From positions 1 to 64,000 of the forward strand of contig CAWAWN010000003.1 in the NCBI GenBank assembly GCA_963785815.1: a DNA stretch of 64,000 nucleotides. Reading direction: 5' to 3'. Below, in pieces: positions 46,013 to 55,260 of this stretch (positions are counted from its first letter, which is position 1; each line of letters starts with the position of its first letter). The stretch comes from UBA4742 sp963785815. GTDB lineage: Bacteria; Actinomycetota; Acidimicrobiia; Acidimicrobiales; Acidimicrobilacustridaceae. The position numbers were made by a program, and so were the translations under genes. The notes under the pieces are model-generated. The model had not been told where the DNA came from. It saw nothing but the letters and a program-made list of their open reading frames with translations, and made no database searches.

Positions 46013-47149
46013 GTGGATCTCCTCGAATTCCAAGGCAAGCAGTTCTTCGCCGGCTTCGGCATCCCGGTGTCGGACGGCCGGGCGGTGACCACCGTCGACG
46101 ACGCGGTGGCCGCGGCCGACGCCGTCGGCTACCCGGTGGTGGTCAAGGCGCAGGTGCACGTGGGCGGCCGGGGCAAGGCCGGTGGGGTCAAGCTGGCCAA
46201 CGACGCCGACGAGGTGCGCACCCATGCCGGCAACATCATCGGCATGGACATCAAGGGCCACCGGGTCGACATCGTGTGGATCGAGCACGCCTCCGACATC
46301 GATCAGGAGTACTACGCCAGCTTCACGCTCGATCGGGCGGCCAAGAAGCACCTGGGCATGCTCTCGGCCCAGGGCGGCGTCGAGATCGAGACCGTGGCCG
46401 TCGAGAGCCCCGAGGCCCTGGCCAAGATCTGGATCGATCCGGTCGACGGGCTGACCCCCGAGGTCGCCCGCGAGTGGGTGCTGGCGGCCCAGCTCGACCC
46501 CAACGCCACCGACGGGGCGGTCGACATCCTGACCAAGCTCTACACCGCCTACGTGGAGGGCGACGCCGACCTGGTCGAGATCAACCCGTTGATCCTGACC
46601 CCCGACGGTCGGGTCCACGCCCTGGACGCCAAGGTCACGCTCGACAACAACGCCGAGTTCCGCCACGACTGGGATGCCTACGAGGCCACCCAGGTGCGCG
46701 ACGAGCGCGAGCAGGCGGCCCACGAGGAGGGCCTCCAGTACGTGGGCCTGGAGGGCTCCGTGGGCATCATCGCCAACGGTGCCGGGCTGGCCATGAGCAC
46801 CCTCGACGTGGTCAACCAGGTCGGGGGCCAGGCCGCCAACTTCCTCGACATCGGCGGCGGGGCCAACGCCGAGGTGATGGCGGGCGCCCTGTCGGTGATC
46901 AACGACGACCCGCGGGTCAAAGCCATCTTCATCAACATCTTCGGCGGCATCACCCGCGGCGAGGAGGTGGCCAACGGCATCGTGGAGGCGCTCGGCCGGG
47001 TCACCATCGACGCCCCCATCGTGATCCGCCTCGACGGGACCAACGCCGAGGAGGGCCGGGCCATCCTCGAGCCGCACCTCTCCGACCAGCTGCAGTCCAA
47101 GCCGACCATGCTCGAGGCCGCTCGGGCCGCCGTCGAGCTGGCCGGTTGA
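46013..47149 (+). CDS. sucC: Succinyl-CoA synthetase beta subunit
   Basis: The ATP-grasp subunit of succinyl-CoA synthetase, the substrate-level phosphorylation step of the TCA cycle. The 378-residue protein has VDLLEFQGKQFFAGFGIPV, VVVKAQVHVGGRGKAGGVKL, DLVEINPLILTPDG and the C-terminal FLDIGGGANAEV plus NIFGGITRGEEVA. GTG 46013 follows a TAGCTT hexamer with a 7-base gap (leaderless). sucD follows 70 bases downstream with its own ribosome site. Confidence 0.96.
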   Translation: MDLLEFQGKQFFAGFGIPVSDGRAVTTVDDAVAAADAVGYPVVVKAQVHVGGRGKAGGVKLANDADEVRTHAGNIIGMDIKGHRVDIVWIEHASDIDQEYYASFTLDRAAKKHLGMLSAQGGVEIETVAVESPEALAKIWIDPVDGLTPEVAREWVLAAQLDPNATDGAVDILTKLYTAYVEGDADLVEINPLILTPDGRVHALDAKVTLDNNAEFRHDWDAYEATQVRDEREQAAHEEGLQYVGLEGSVGIIANGAGLAMSTLDVVNQVGGQAANFLDIGGGANAEVMAGALSVINDDPRVKAIFINIFGGITRGEEVANGIVEALGRVTIDAPIVIRLDGTNAEEGRAILEPHLSDQLQSKPTMLEAARAAVELAG

Positions 47150-47219
47150 GCGGATCCATGCACGTGCCACCGACGCTCCCGCCGAGCGTCGCTCGACCCA
47201 CCGATTGGCGGGAGTAGAG

Positions 47220-48107
47220 ATGTCGATCTTCGTGGACGAGACGACCAAGGTCGTCTATCAGGGACTCACCGGCAGCCAGGGCCGCTTCTACGGCCTGCGC
47301 AACCGCGACTACGGCACCCAGGTGGTGGCCGGCACCAACCCCAAGAAGGCGGGGACCGACGTCGACGGCGTCCCGGTGTTCACCACCGTGGCGGATGCCG
47401 TGGCCGCCACCGGCGCCACCGCCTCGTGCATCTTCATCCCCGCGCCCGGCGTCAAGGACGCGGTGATCGAGGCGGCGGAGGGCGGCGTCGAGTTCATCGT
47501 GTGCATCACCGAGGGCGTCCCCGCCCAGGACGAGGCCTGGTTCTACAACGAGCTCAAGCGCGACCACCCGAACGTGCAGCTGTTGGGGCCGAACTGCCCG
47601 GGCATCATCAGCCCCGGCAAGTGCAACATCGGCATCACCGCGGGCGAGATCGCCAAGCCCGGCGGTCCGGTGGGCATCGTCAGCCGGTCGGGCACCCTGA
47701 CCTACCAGGCGCTGTACGAGCTCAAGCTCCAGGACATCGGCGTGACCACCTGCGTCGGCATCGGTGGCGACCCGGTGCCTGGCACCACGTTCATCGACTG
47801 CCTCGAGCGCTTCGAGGCCGATCCCGAGACCAAGGCCGTGATGCTCATCGGTGAGATCGGTGGGTCGGCCGAGGAAGAGGCGGCCGAGTTCATCGCCGCC
47901 AAGATGACCAAGCCGCTGTCGGCCTACATCGCCGGGGTCACCGCACCGGCCGGCAAGAAGATGGGCCACGCCGGCGCCATCGTGTCGGGGGGCAAGGGCA
48001 CGGCCGCGGCCAAGATGGAGGCGCTCGAGGCCGCCGGGGTGCGGGTCGGGCGCAACCCCACCGAGGCCGGTGAGCTGATGGTCGAGATCGTCCGCGACCT
48101 TGGCTGA
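47220..48107 (+). CDS. sucD: Succinyl-CoA synthetase alpha subunit
   Basis: The 295-residue CoA-binding subunit that carries the phosphohistidine. Motifs: VVYQGLTGSQGRFYGLRNRD (CoA site), GPNCPGIISPGKCNIGI, IGIGGDPVPGT-type loop, and the active His in KMGHAGAIVSGGKGTAAAK. A GGGAG lies 6 bases before the ATG. It is complete and co-transcribed with sucC. Confidence 0.97.
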   Translation: MSIFVDETTKVVYQGLTGSQGRFYGLRNRDYGTQVVAGTNPKKAGTDVDGVPVFTTVADAVAATGATASCIFIPAPGVKDAVIEAAEGGVEFIVCITEGVPAQDEAWFYNELKRDHPNVQLLGPNCPGIISPGKCNIGITAGEIAKPGGPVGIVSRSGTLTYQALYELKLQDIGVTTCVGIGGDPVPGTTFIDCLERFEADPETKAVMLIGEIGGSAEEEAAEFIAAKMTKPLSAYIAGVTAPAGKKMGHAGAIVSGGKGTAAAKMEALEAAGVRVGRNPTEAGELMVEIVRDLG

Positions 48108-48214
48108 CCCCGCTGGCCACGGGCCAGCGGATCCGCGCCGGTGGACCGGCACCTGGCACTAGGGTTCGCCCGGACGCGGCGCCGGGACGCCGCCCGGCCA
48201 CTGGGGGATCTGCC

Positions 48215-49246
48215 ATGTCCGACGACTCGCCGCCGCCGTTCGGGTCGGACGACGAGCCCACCCCGGCGGCCGGGACGCCCGTCGACCCGCTGCCGTCGCT
48301 GCCCACCCCACCCACGGCCCCGCCCCTGACCCCGCCGACCGGACCACCGGCAACCCCGTCCATACCGGCGCCGACCGGACCACCGGTGTCACCACCGGCG
48401 CCGCCCCCGGTGTCACCTTCCATGCCGGGGCCGACTGGGCCACCGACAGCCGCTCCCATGGCACCACCGGCGCCGCCCCCGGTGTCACCTTCCATGCCGG
48501 GGCCGACTGGGCCACCGACGACCCCGCCCATGCCGCCGCCCACGGCACCACCGGTCGGCTTCGTGCCGTCGGGTGCGCCCGTGGCGTCGCCATACGGACC
48601 ACCGGGTGGTCCCCCGCCCTACGGAGCCGGACCCTACGCCCAGGCTGCGGGCCCGCCCTACGGTGGCGTCGGCGCTCCCGCCCCGGCCGGCGGCACCAAC
48701 GGCCTGGCCGTGGCCGCCCTGGTGCTGGGCGTGCTCACCTTCCTCTGCCTGGGGCCCCTCGGGGCCGTGCTGGCCATCGTCTTCGGGATCCTCGGCCTGC
48801 GAGCCGCCCGCCAGTCGGGCGTGGGCCGCGGCATGAGCATCGCCGGGATCGCCCTGGGCGGGGTGGGCGTGGTGTTCGACGCGGTGGTGATCGTGCTGAT
48901 CATCGCCGCGGCCGGCCGGGCCGGCACCAGCCTGCAGCACCTGGCCGGTCCGGCCGATCCCAGCAGCTACCAGATCCACACGGACTCCTGCTCGGTGGAC
49001 GGCGTGGGCCAGACCACCTTCACCGGCACGATCACCAACGAGACCTCCTCGGCCAAGAACTTCACCGTGAACGCCGAGTTCCGCGACCCCGCCAACGGCC
49101 TGCTGGTCGACACCGGCGACACGATCGTGTCCGACATCCCCGCCGGGAGCACCTCGCACTGGCAGATCATCGCCGACAACAGCCAGACCCAGAGCGGCGA
49201 TCGGGTGACCTGCCATGTGAGCAGCGTGGACAACTTCTTCAACTGA
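48215..49246 (+). CDS. Proline-rich membrane protein with DUF4190-like helices
   Basis: A 343-residue protein. Residues 1-165 are Pro/Gly/Thr-rich and disordered, with a duplicated block (PPAPPPVSPSMPGPTGPPT twice, from a near-exact DNA repeat at about 48390-48522). Two membrane helices follow (LAVAALVLGVLTFLCLGPLG and IAGIALGGVGVVFDAVVIVL) in the DUF4190 arrangement. The C-terminal ectodomain of about 95 residues (SCSVDGVGQTTFTGTITNET) looks like an immunoglobulin-like FxLYD-type domain with two Cys. Function unknown, perhaps cell-envelope. Confidence 0.8.
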   Translation: MSDDSPPPFGSDDEPTPAAGTPVDPLPSLPTPPTAPPLTPPTGPPATPSIPAPTGPPVSPPAPPPVSPSMPGPTGPPTAAPMAPPAPPPVSPSMPGPTGPPTTPPMPPPTAPPVGFVPSGAPVASPYGPPGGPPPYGAGPYAQAAGPPYGGVGAPAPAGGTNGLAVAALVLGVLTFLCLGPLGAVLAIVFGILGLRAARQSGVGRGMSIAGIALGGVGVVFDAVVIVLIIAAAGRAGTSLQHLAGPADPSSYQIHTDSCSVDGVGQTTFTGTITNETSSAKNFTVNAEFRDPANGLLVDTGDTIVSDIPAGSTSHWQIIADNSQTQSGDRVTCHVSSVDNFFN

Positions 49247-49326
49247 GTCGGGCCCGCTCGACGATCAGCCGGCGCGCCCCCTGCCTGGGCTAGCGTGCAG
49301 CGAGTTGGGGGACCGGGGGAGGGACC

Positions 49327-49740
49327 ATGTTCGAGCTGTTGGCACAGACCACGACCACCACGTCTGCGGGAGTGGGCGCCGGAGGCGCCGCGCTCATCGC
49401 CGGCGGCATCGTCCTGTACTTCGTCGTGTTGATCTTCGGCATCATCTGCCTGTGGAAGATCTTCGACAAGGCAGGTCAGAAGGGCTGGCTGGCCATCATC
49501 CCGATCCTGAACATCATCGTGCTGTTGAAGGTGGTGCACAAAGAGCTGTGGTGGATCATCCTGCTGTTGATCCCCTGCGTGAGCATCGTGGCGGCCATCA
49601 TCGTGTACTTCAACCTGGCGAAGGCCTTCGGGAAGGGTGCCGGCTACGGCATCGGCATCATCATCCTGCCCTTCATCTTCATCCCGATCCTGGCCTTCGG
49701 GAAGTCGCAGTACGCGCTCGAACCCGATCCCCTGTTCTGA
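49327..49740 (+). CDS. Small integral membrane protein (DUF5684-like)
   Basis: A 137-residue protein with four hydrophobic segments. The motif LWKIFDKAGQKGWLAIIPIL followed by LNIIVLLKVVHKELWWIILL is the hallmark of the DUF5684 group. The rest (FNLAKAFGKGAGYGIGIIIL) completes it. No catalytic residues are apparent. A GGAGGG is upstream of the ATG. Its function is unknown; it lies between two other small membrane proteins. Confidence 0.85.
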   Translation: MFELLAQTTTTTSAGVGAGGAALIAGGIVLYFVVLIFGIICLWKIFDKAGQKGWLAIIPILNIIVLLKVVHKELWWIILLLIPCVSIVAAIIVYFNLAKAFGKGAGYGIGIIILPFIFIPILAFGKSQYALEPDPLF

Positions 49741-49806
49741 GCTCGAGCTGAGCCGGGCCCGACCTGCAGGTACGGTTGCCCCCCGGAGTCGGGTCGGGAG
49801 GCCGGT

Positions 49807-50340
49807 GTGAGCGACGTTCCGCAGGGTGCTGGGTGGTGGCAGGCCGCAGATGGTCACTGGTACCCGCCCGACCAGTTCGCCGGACCCGTGCCGGCGGCAC
49901 CCCCACCCGGTGTCGGAGGCGGTCCGGCACCACCCGCGCCGCCGATGTCGCCCGCGTCGTCGATGCCACCCCCGCCGGTGTCCCCAGCGGGGGTGCTGGT
50001 GACGGTCGGCGACATCTCCTGCACGGCGAACGAGGTCATCACCCCCAACGGCCGGTCGCCGTTGGGGGGCACCGTGTGGGTCGTGCAGAACAACACCACG
50101 ACCACCGAGTCGATCCCCGCCTATGCCATCGTGCTCGCCGTCCTCTTCTTCCTGGTGTGCCTGCTGGGTCTGCTGTTCCTCCTGATCAAGGAGCGCAGGA
50201 CGACGGGATGGGTGACGGTCAGCGTCCAGGGGCGGGGGATGTACCACGCCACCCAGATCCCGATCTCGACGCCGCTGCAGGTCGGCGACATCGAATCGCG
50301 CGTGGGCTACATCCGAGGGCTGGTGGCTGCGCTGGGCTGA
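49807..50340 (+). CDS. Membrane protein with GWW/DGxWYPP (DUF2510-like) N-terminus
   Basis: A 177-residue protein. The start GAGWWQAADGHWYPPDQFAG matches the short Trp-rich module often found at the N-terminus of actinobacterial membrane proteins. A Pro-rich linker follows, then a segment with one Cys (DISCTANEVITPNG), and one strong membrane helix at about residues 100-125 (IVLAVLFFLVCLLGLLFLLI). The C-terminal 50 residues are predicted cytoplasmic. GTG start. Function unknown. Confidence 0.75.
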   Translation: MSDVPQGAGWWQAADGHWYPPDQFAGPVPAAPPPGVGGGPAPPAPPMSPASSMPPPPVSPAGVLVTVGDISCTANEVITPNGRSPLGGTVWVVQNNTTTTESIPAYAIVLAVLFFLVCLLGLLFLLIKERRTTGWVTVSVQGRGMYHATQIPISTPLQVGDIESRVGYIRGLVAALG

Positions 50341-50437
50341 ACGACCGGCAGGGCCGCACGGCCGCCGGCCGGGTGATCCGGGGGAGCAGGCGGAGAACCC
50401 GGCTCGGGAGGCGAGCAGCGACTGGTACCGTGCGCCC

Positions 50438-50998
50438 GTGCGCGTCGCAGTGCTGGCCTCGGGGAGCGGAACCATCCTCGACGCCCTGCTGGCGTCGGGT
50501 GTGGCCGTCGAGGTGGTCGTGGTCGACCGGCCTTGCTCGGCCACCCAGGTGGCCGAGCGCCACGGTGTGGCCGTGGCGGTCATCACCCGCGACCGATACG
50601 ACGGTGCCTTCGACCGCGAGGCCTACACCGACGCGGTGATCGATCGGCTCGAGGCGGCCGGGACCGAGCTGGTGGTCATGGCCGGCTACGGGACCATCCT
50701 GGCCAAGGCCATCTTCGATCGCTGGCCCGGCCGCATCCTCAACACCCATCCCGCCCTGCTCCCCGCCTTCCCGGGGTGGCACGCGGTGGCCGACGCCCTC
50801 GACTACGGGGTGAAGATCACCGGCTGCACCGTGCACATCGCCACCGAGGAGGTCGACGCCGGTCCCATCCTGGCCCAGGCCGCGGTGGAGGTCCGCCCCG
50901 ACGACACCGTGGAGTCCCTGCACGAGCGGATCAAGGTGGTCGAACGCCAGCTCTACGTGCAGACCGTCCGCGACATCGTCGAACGGGGATCGGTGTGA
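50438..50998 (+). CDS. purN: Phosphoribosylglycinamide formyltransferase
   Basis: Formylates GAR with 10-formyl-THF in purine synthesis. The 186-residue protein has VAVLASGSGTILDALL, the catalytic Asn-His in ILNTHPALLPAFPG and the catalytic Asp in EEVDAGPILAQAAV. TACCGT ends 6 bases before the GTG, suggesting a leaderless transcript. It is followed by purH after 58 bases, so two formyl-transfer steps are together. Confidence 0.93.
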   Translation: MRVAVLASGSGTILDALLASGVAVEVVVVDRPCSATQVAERHGVAVAVITRDRYDGAFDREAYTDAVIDRLEAAGTELVVMAGYGTILAKAIFDRWPGRILNTHPALLPAFPGWHAVADALDYGVKITGCTVHIATEEVDAGPILAQAAVEVRPDDTVESLHERIKVVERQLYVQTVRDIVERGSV

Positions 50999-51056
50999 CC
51001 GAGTTCGCCGTCCCCCAACCCGCCGTTCCCCAACCCCTCGAACTGCTGGAGCACCC

Positions 51057-52592
51057 ATGAGAGCCCTGCTGTCCGTCTACGACAAGTCCGGTGTGGTCGA
51101 GCTGGCCCAGGGCCTGGTCGACCTGGGCTGGGAGCTGGTGTCGAGCGGAGGCACGGCCAAGGCGCTGGCCGAGGCCGGCATCGCCGTCACCGACGTGGCC
51201 GACATCACCGGCTCGCCGCCCATGCTCGGCCACCGGGTGGTCACCCTGCACCCGAAGGTGCACGGCGGCATCCTGGCCGACCGCGACAACCCCGAGCACG
51301 TGGCCGACATGGCCACCCACGGCATCGAGGGCATCGAGCTGGTGGTGGTCAACCTCTACCCGTTCTCGTCCGAGCCCTCCATCGAGCTGATCGACATCGG
51401 TGGTCCGGCCATGGTGCGCGCCGCGGCCAAGAACCACGCCTTCGTGGGTGTCATCGTGGACCCGACCGAGTACGAGCCGGTGCTGGCCGAGCTGCGCGAG
51501 CGAGGGTGGCTGAGCGACTCGACCCGGCGGCGCCTGGCCCGTGACGCCTTCGCCACGACGGCGGCCTACGACTCCGCCATCGTGGAGTGGCTCGACTCCG
51601 GGGCGGCCACCCAGCCCGAGCTGGCCGGTTCGCCGGCACCCGACGAGGCCGACCTGCCGCCGGTGATCCAGGTGACCCTGCGCCGCGAGCAGGCGCTGCG
51701 CTACGGCGAGAACCCCCACCAGCAGGGCGCCCGCTACGCCATCGTGGGGCGTCACGGCTGGTGGGAGTCGATGGAGATGCACAACGGCAAGGCGCTCTCC
51801 TACCTCAACGTGTACGACACGGATGCCGCCTGGCGGCTGGTCCACAGCCTGGGCGACGGCCCGGGCGCGGTCGTCATCAAGCACGCCAACCCTTGTGGGG
51901 TGGCCATCGACGACGACATCACCACCGCCTACCACCGGGCCCACGAGTGCGATCCCGTCAGCGCCTACGGCGGGATCGTGGCTGTCAACCGCCCGGTCAC
52001 CGAGGCCATGGCCCGCGAGCTCGACCCGGTCTTCACCGAGGTGGTGGTGGCCCCGGGCTACGAGGGCGACTCGATCGAGATCCTCAAGAACCGCAAGTCC
52101 CTGCGCATCCTCGAAGCGGTGCCGCCGGGTGAGCTCGGCCCCAACCTGCGGGCCATCGACGGCGGCTACCTGGCCCAGACACCCGACCCCGTGCGGGTCG
52201 AGCGGTCCGAGTGGCAGGTGGTGACCGAACGTCCGCCCACCGACGAGCAGTGGGCCGACCTGGAGCTGGCCTGGCGGGTGGTGGCCCGGGTCACCTCCAA
52301 CGCCATCGTGCTGGTCAAGGACGGCCAGGCCGTTGGCATCGGGTGCGGCCAGCAGAACCGTGCCGACGCCGGACGCCTGGCCCAGCAGAAGGCGGCGGGG
52401 CGGGCCATGGGCGGCGCCTACGCCAGCGACGCCTTCTTCCCCTTCCCCGACGGGCTGGACGGGGCCATCGAGGCCGGCGCCACGGCCGTGATCCAGCCGG
52501 GTGGATCCATCGGCGACGCCAAGGTGATCGAAGCGGCCGACGCCTTCGGGCTGGCCATGGTCTTCACCGGCGAGCGCCACTTCCGCCACTGA
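51057..52592 (+). CDS. purH: Bifunctional AICAR formyltransferase/IMP cyclohydrolase
   Basis: Final two steps to IMP. The 511-residue protein has an IMP cyclohydrolase N-terminal domain (SVYDKSGVVELAQGLVDLGW, HRVVTLHPKVHGGILADR) and the AICAR transformylase (RYGENPHQQGARYA, VIKHANPCGVAI, SDAFFPFPDG, QPGGSIGDAKVIEAAD), ending RHFRH as usual. The ATG lies 58 bases behind purN. A family A repeat follows the stop. Confidence 0.97.
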   Translation: MRALLSVYDKSGVVELAQGLVDLGWELVSSGGTAKALAEAGIAVTDVADITGSPPMLGHRVVTLHPKVHGGILADRDNPEHVADMATHGIEGIELVVVNLYPFSSEPSIELIDIGGPAMVRAAAKNHAFVGVIVDPTEYEPVLAELRERGWLSDSTRRRLARDAFATTAAYDSAIVEWLDSGAATQPELAGSPAPDEADLPPVIQVTLRREQALRYGENPHQQGARYAIVGRHGWWESMEMHNGKALSYLNVYDTDAAWRLVHSLGDGPGAVVIKHANPCGVAIDDDITTAYHRAHECDPVSAYGGIVAVNRPVTEAMARELDPVFTEVVVAPGYEGDSIEILKNRKSLRILEAVPPGELGPNLRAIDGGYLAQTPDPVRVERSEWQVVTERPPTDEQWADLELAWRVVARVTSNAIVLVKDGQAVGIGCGQQNRADAGRLAQQKAAGRAMGGAYASDAFFPFPDGLDGAIEAGATAVIQPGGSIGDAKVIEAADAFGLAMVFTGERHFRH

Positions 52593-52615
52593 ACCTCCTC
52601 CCCCTCTATCGAGGT

Positions 52616-52744
52616 CGAAGGCGCCCGTCGGGAGGCTTGCCGAGGGGGGTGTCGGAAGGCGCAGCCCGCCAGGGCGGAGCCGCTGGAGCGATGAGACCCG
52701 GATGCCGAAGGCGCCCGGCGGGAGGCTTGCCGACCAGAGGGCCA
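52616..52744 (-). repeat. Dispersed palindromic repeat family A, copy 6 (about 1.5 units)
   Basis: One partial unit (GAAGGCGCCCGTCGGGAGGC) followed by a complete one with GAGACCCGGATGCCGAAGGC and GGGAGGCTTGCCGACCAGAG. It fills the gap between convergent purH and the SGNH gene. Confidence 0.75.
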
Positions 52745-52750
52745 AGAGAG

Positions 52751-53347
52751 TCAGCAGGATTGGATGGCGGCCAGGTCGAGGTCGGCCAGGGCCTGCTGGC
52801 CGGCGTCGTTGGGGTGGACGTAGTCGGTCGTCTCGACCAGCAGGTGGCCGGCCTGGCGCGCATCCCACTCGTAGGTGTCCCAGTCCACGACGTGGGTGAA
52901 GTGGGCGCGCAGCCAGCGGTTGATGGCCGTGGCCGTGGCGTCCTCGATGGCGTCCCCCCGATGTGAGCTCACCGTGGTGGCGATGAGGCAGGCGTGGCCG
53001 AAGTCGCGGAGGTAGCCGGACATCACCTGTTCGTAGGCCGCCGCGCTGGTGGCTCCGGTGGTGCTCTGGGTGACGTCGTTGGTCCCCAGCTCGAACAGCA
53101 CCACCGACGGGTGCTGGCGGGCGAAGTCGGCCACGTCGGGGGCCAGCCGGGCCGCGGTGTAGCCGATGCGCCCGGTGATGAGCAGGCGGTAGCCCGCCCG
53201 GTCGGACCCGGCCTGGATGTCGCGCGAGGACAGGAACGTGATCGAGTCGCCGATGACGGCCACCGTCGGGTGCGCCGGCCGGGACGAGCAGGCGGCCGCC
53301 AGCAGGACCACCGCGCTGAGCAGGGCGAGCGCGCCGGCGTGCCTCAC
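52751..53347 (-). CDS. SGNH/GDSL hydrolase lipoprotein
   Basis: A 198-residue exported esterase-like protein. The N-terminus is a lipoprotein signal (LALLSAVVLLAAACSS, lipobox LAAAC), so it is probably anchored outside the membrane. Block I is VAVIGDSITFLSSRD with the catalytic Ser, block III is LFELGTNDVTQS, and block V carries the Asp/His in TTDYVHPNDAGQQ. The substrate could be a lipid or acetylated glycan. Its start overlaps the maf stop on the minus strand. Confidence 0.88.
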   Translation of the reverse strand: MRHAGALALLSAVVLLAAACSSRPAHPTVAVIGDSITFLSSRDIQAGSDRAGYRLLITGRIGYTAARLAPDVADFARQHPSVVLFELGTNDVTQSTTGATSAAAYEQVMSGYLRDFGHACLIATTVSSHRGDAIEDATATAINRWLRAHFTHVVDWDTYEWDARQAGHLLVETTDYVHPNDAGQQALADLDLAAIQSC

Positions 53348-54015
53348 GCGCGTCCGCCCGAGCCGGGCTGCGGACGAGGCGGGCCCCAGGTCACCGGCGC
53401 GAAGCCGACGCGGGCCAGCAGCGCCTCGGTCTGGGCCATGGGTAGGCCCAGGACGTTGCTGGCGCTTCCCTCGATGGCGACCACGAAGGATCTGGCCGGC
53501 CCCTGGATGCTGTAGGCCCCAGCCTTGTCGTAGGGCTGCTCGGTGGCCACGTAGTCCTCGATCGCCTCTGGGTCCAGGGCGGCGAAGGTCACCGTGGACG
53601 TCGTAACCGAGCTCACCAGGAGATCGCCCCGGGCCACCGCTACCCCGGTGTGGACCAGGTGCGGCCGGCCCGACAGGCGCCCGAGCATGACGACCGCGTC
53701 GTGGCGCGACGCCGGCTTGCCGATGATGTCGCCGTCGATGTCCACGGTGGTGTCGGCCGCCACCACCACCTCGTCGACGCCGGCGTGGCGGGCGCCGGCC
53801 TGACCGGCACGCGCCTTGCCCCGAGCCAGCCGCTCGACGTAGGTCGGCGGGTGCTCGCGGCCATCGGGAGACTCGTCGATGTCGGGGATCCGGACGGTGA
53901 AGGCCACCCCGAGCCGTCCGATCAGGTCCCGCCGGCGCGGCGAACCGGAAGCCAGCACCAGGTGCGGGCTGCCGTCGGTCGCCGAGGAGGACCCGTCGCC
54001 CATCGCGTCAACCAT
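53344..54015 (-). CDS. maf: Maf-type nucleotide pyrophosphatase
   Basis: A Maf/Ham1-like house-cleaning pyrophosphatase acting on non-canonical or excess NTPs. The 223-residue protein has HLVLASGSPRRRDLIGRLGV at the N-terminus, VVAADTTVDIDGDIIGKPA and PYDKAGAYSIQGPARSFV, all typical. ATG 54015 or 54003 could be the start. The last bases overlap the SGNH lipoprotein gene. Confidence 0.93.
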   Translation of the reverse strand: MVDAMGDGSSSATDGSPHLVLASGSPRRRDLIGRLGVAFTVRIPDIDESPDGREHPPTYVERLARGKARAGQAGARHAGVDEVVVAADTTVDIDGDIIGKPASRHDAVVMLGRLSGRPHLVHTGVAVARGDLLVSSVTTSTVTFAALDPEAIEDYVATEQPYDKAGAYSIQGPARSFVVAIEGSASNVLGLPMAQTEALLARVGFAPVTWGPPRPQPGSGGRA

Positions 54016-54029
54016 CGCGGCCGGTCGGT

Positions 54030-55238
54030 CTACCCACCCGAGGCGCCGACCCCGGCGGCCTGGGGCGGTGGGTCCCCGACGAGCCGGTCCCGGACCCAGT
54101 TGGCCGGCAGGCTCACCGCCTGGGGGCCGGACTGGGTACCGCGCACGCCCGGTGCGGCCAACGGCCGGGCCGTGGGGTCCAGTCCGGCGACCACGGCCTC
54201 GAGCTGCGCCAGCGTCTCGACGGTGGCCAGGGCGCGACGGACCTCGCCGCCCACCGGGTAGCCGGTCAGGTACCAGCCCGTGTGCTTGCGCAGGTCACGC
54301 AGTCCGGCCTGCTCGCCGCGGCGGGCCACCAGCAGCCGGGCGTGGTCGACCAACACGGCCGCCACCTGACCCAGGGTGGGCGCCGGCTGGGGTGGGCGGC
54401 CGGCGAAGGCGTCGGCCAGGTCGCGGAACAGCCACGGGCGGCCCAGGCAGCCCCGGCCGACGACCACGCCGTCGGCGCCGGTGCCGCGCATCATGGCCAG
54501 GGCGTCGGCGGCGGTCCACACGTCGCCGTTGCCCAGCACCGGGATGTCGAGGGCCTCCTTGAGGCGGCCGATGGCGGACCAGTCGGCTCGTCCGGCGTAC
54601 AGCTGGGCCGCGGTGCGGGCGTGGAGGGAGACGGCGGCGGCTCCGACGTCCTGGGCGACGCGCCCGGCGTCCAGGTAGGTCAGCAGGTCGTGGTCGATGC
54701 CCAGGCGCATCTTCACCGTCACCGGCACGGCGCCGGCCGCGCCCACGGCTGCGGCGATGATGGCGGCCAGCAGCGCCGGACGCACCGGCACCGCCGCGCC
54801 CCCGCCGTGGCGGGTGACCTTGCGCACCGGGCACCCGAAGTTGAGGTCGACGTGGTCGACGTGGGCCCGCTCGACCAGCCGGGCCACCGCCGTCGCCACC
54901 GCCGTCGGGTCGGTGCCGTAGAGCTGGATGGAGCGCGGCGACTCGTCCTCGTCGAAGGCGGCCAGATCCCAGCTGCGCTCGCCGCCCTCGGCCAGGCCGC
55001 GGGCGTTGACCATCTCGCTCACGTACAGGCCGGCGCCGTGCTGGCGGCACAACCGGCGGAAGGCGGTGTTGGTGACCCCGGCCATGGGTGCCAGCACCAC
55101 CGGCGGCCACACCGGGATCGGGCCGACCTGCAGCGGCACGAACTCCCCGGGCGCGGCCGGGTCACCGGGCTCGGGGCCGGTCGGGGCGGTCAGGACGGCG
55201 GGGCCGGTCAGGACGCCGGGGCCGGTCGGGGGGGTCAC
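54030..55238 (-). CDS. dusB: tRNA-dihydrouridine synthase
   Basis: Reduces uridines in tRNA D loops using FMN and NADPH. The 402-residue protein has the FMN barrel start PPVVLAPMAGVTNTAFRRLC, DLNFGCPVRKVTRHGGG with the catalytic Cys, VTVKMRLGIDHD, SLHARTAAQLYAG and IPVLGNGDVWTAADALAMM. An N-terminal low-complexity stretch of about 35 residues (LTGPAVLTAPTGP) and a C-terminal extension flank the core. GTG 55238 is supported by a TACTCT hexamer ending 6 bases upstream on the minus strand. maf lies 14 bases downstream in the same direction. Confidence 0.92.
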   Translation of the reverse strand: MTPPTGPGVLTGPAVLTAPTGPEPGDPAAPGEFVPLQVGPIPVWPPVVLAPMAGVTNTAFRRLCRQHGAGLYVSEMVNARGLAEGGERSWDLAAFDEDESPRSIQLYGTDPTAVATAVARLVERAHVDHVDLNFGCPVRKVTRHGGGAAVPVRPALLAAIIAAAVGAAGAVPVTVKMRLGIDHDLLTYLDAGRVAQDVGAAAVSLHARTAAQLYAGRADWSAIGRLKEALDIPVLGNGDVWTAADALAMMRGTGADGVVVGRGCLGRPWLFRDLADAFAGRPPQPAPTLGQVAAVLVDHARLLVARRGEQAGLRDLRKHTGWYLTGYPVGGEVRRALATVETLAQLEAVVAGLDPTARPLAAPGVRGTQSGPQAVSLPANWVRDRLVGDPPPQAAGVGASGG

Positions 55239-55244
55239 CCCCCA

Positions 55245-55254
55245 AGAGTAGAGT
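55245..55254. promoter_or_regulatory. Overlapping divergent -10 boxes of dusB and folD
   Basis: TACTCT on the minus strand (55250-55245) serves dusB, and TAGAGT on the plus strand (55249-55254) serves folD. Each ends 6 bases from its start codon. The boxes share two base pairs, so the two leaderless promoters should compete for polymerase. Confidence 0.5.
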
Positions 55255-55260
55255 CGCCCC

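Noticed and set aside
48390..48522. Regulatory tandem repeat
   Set aside because: The repeat is in frame inside the Pro-rich protein and is best explained as a duplicated protein segment.
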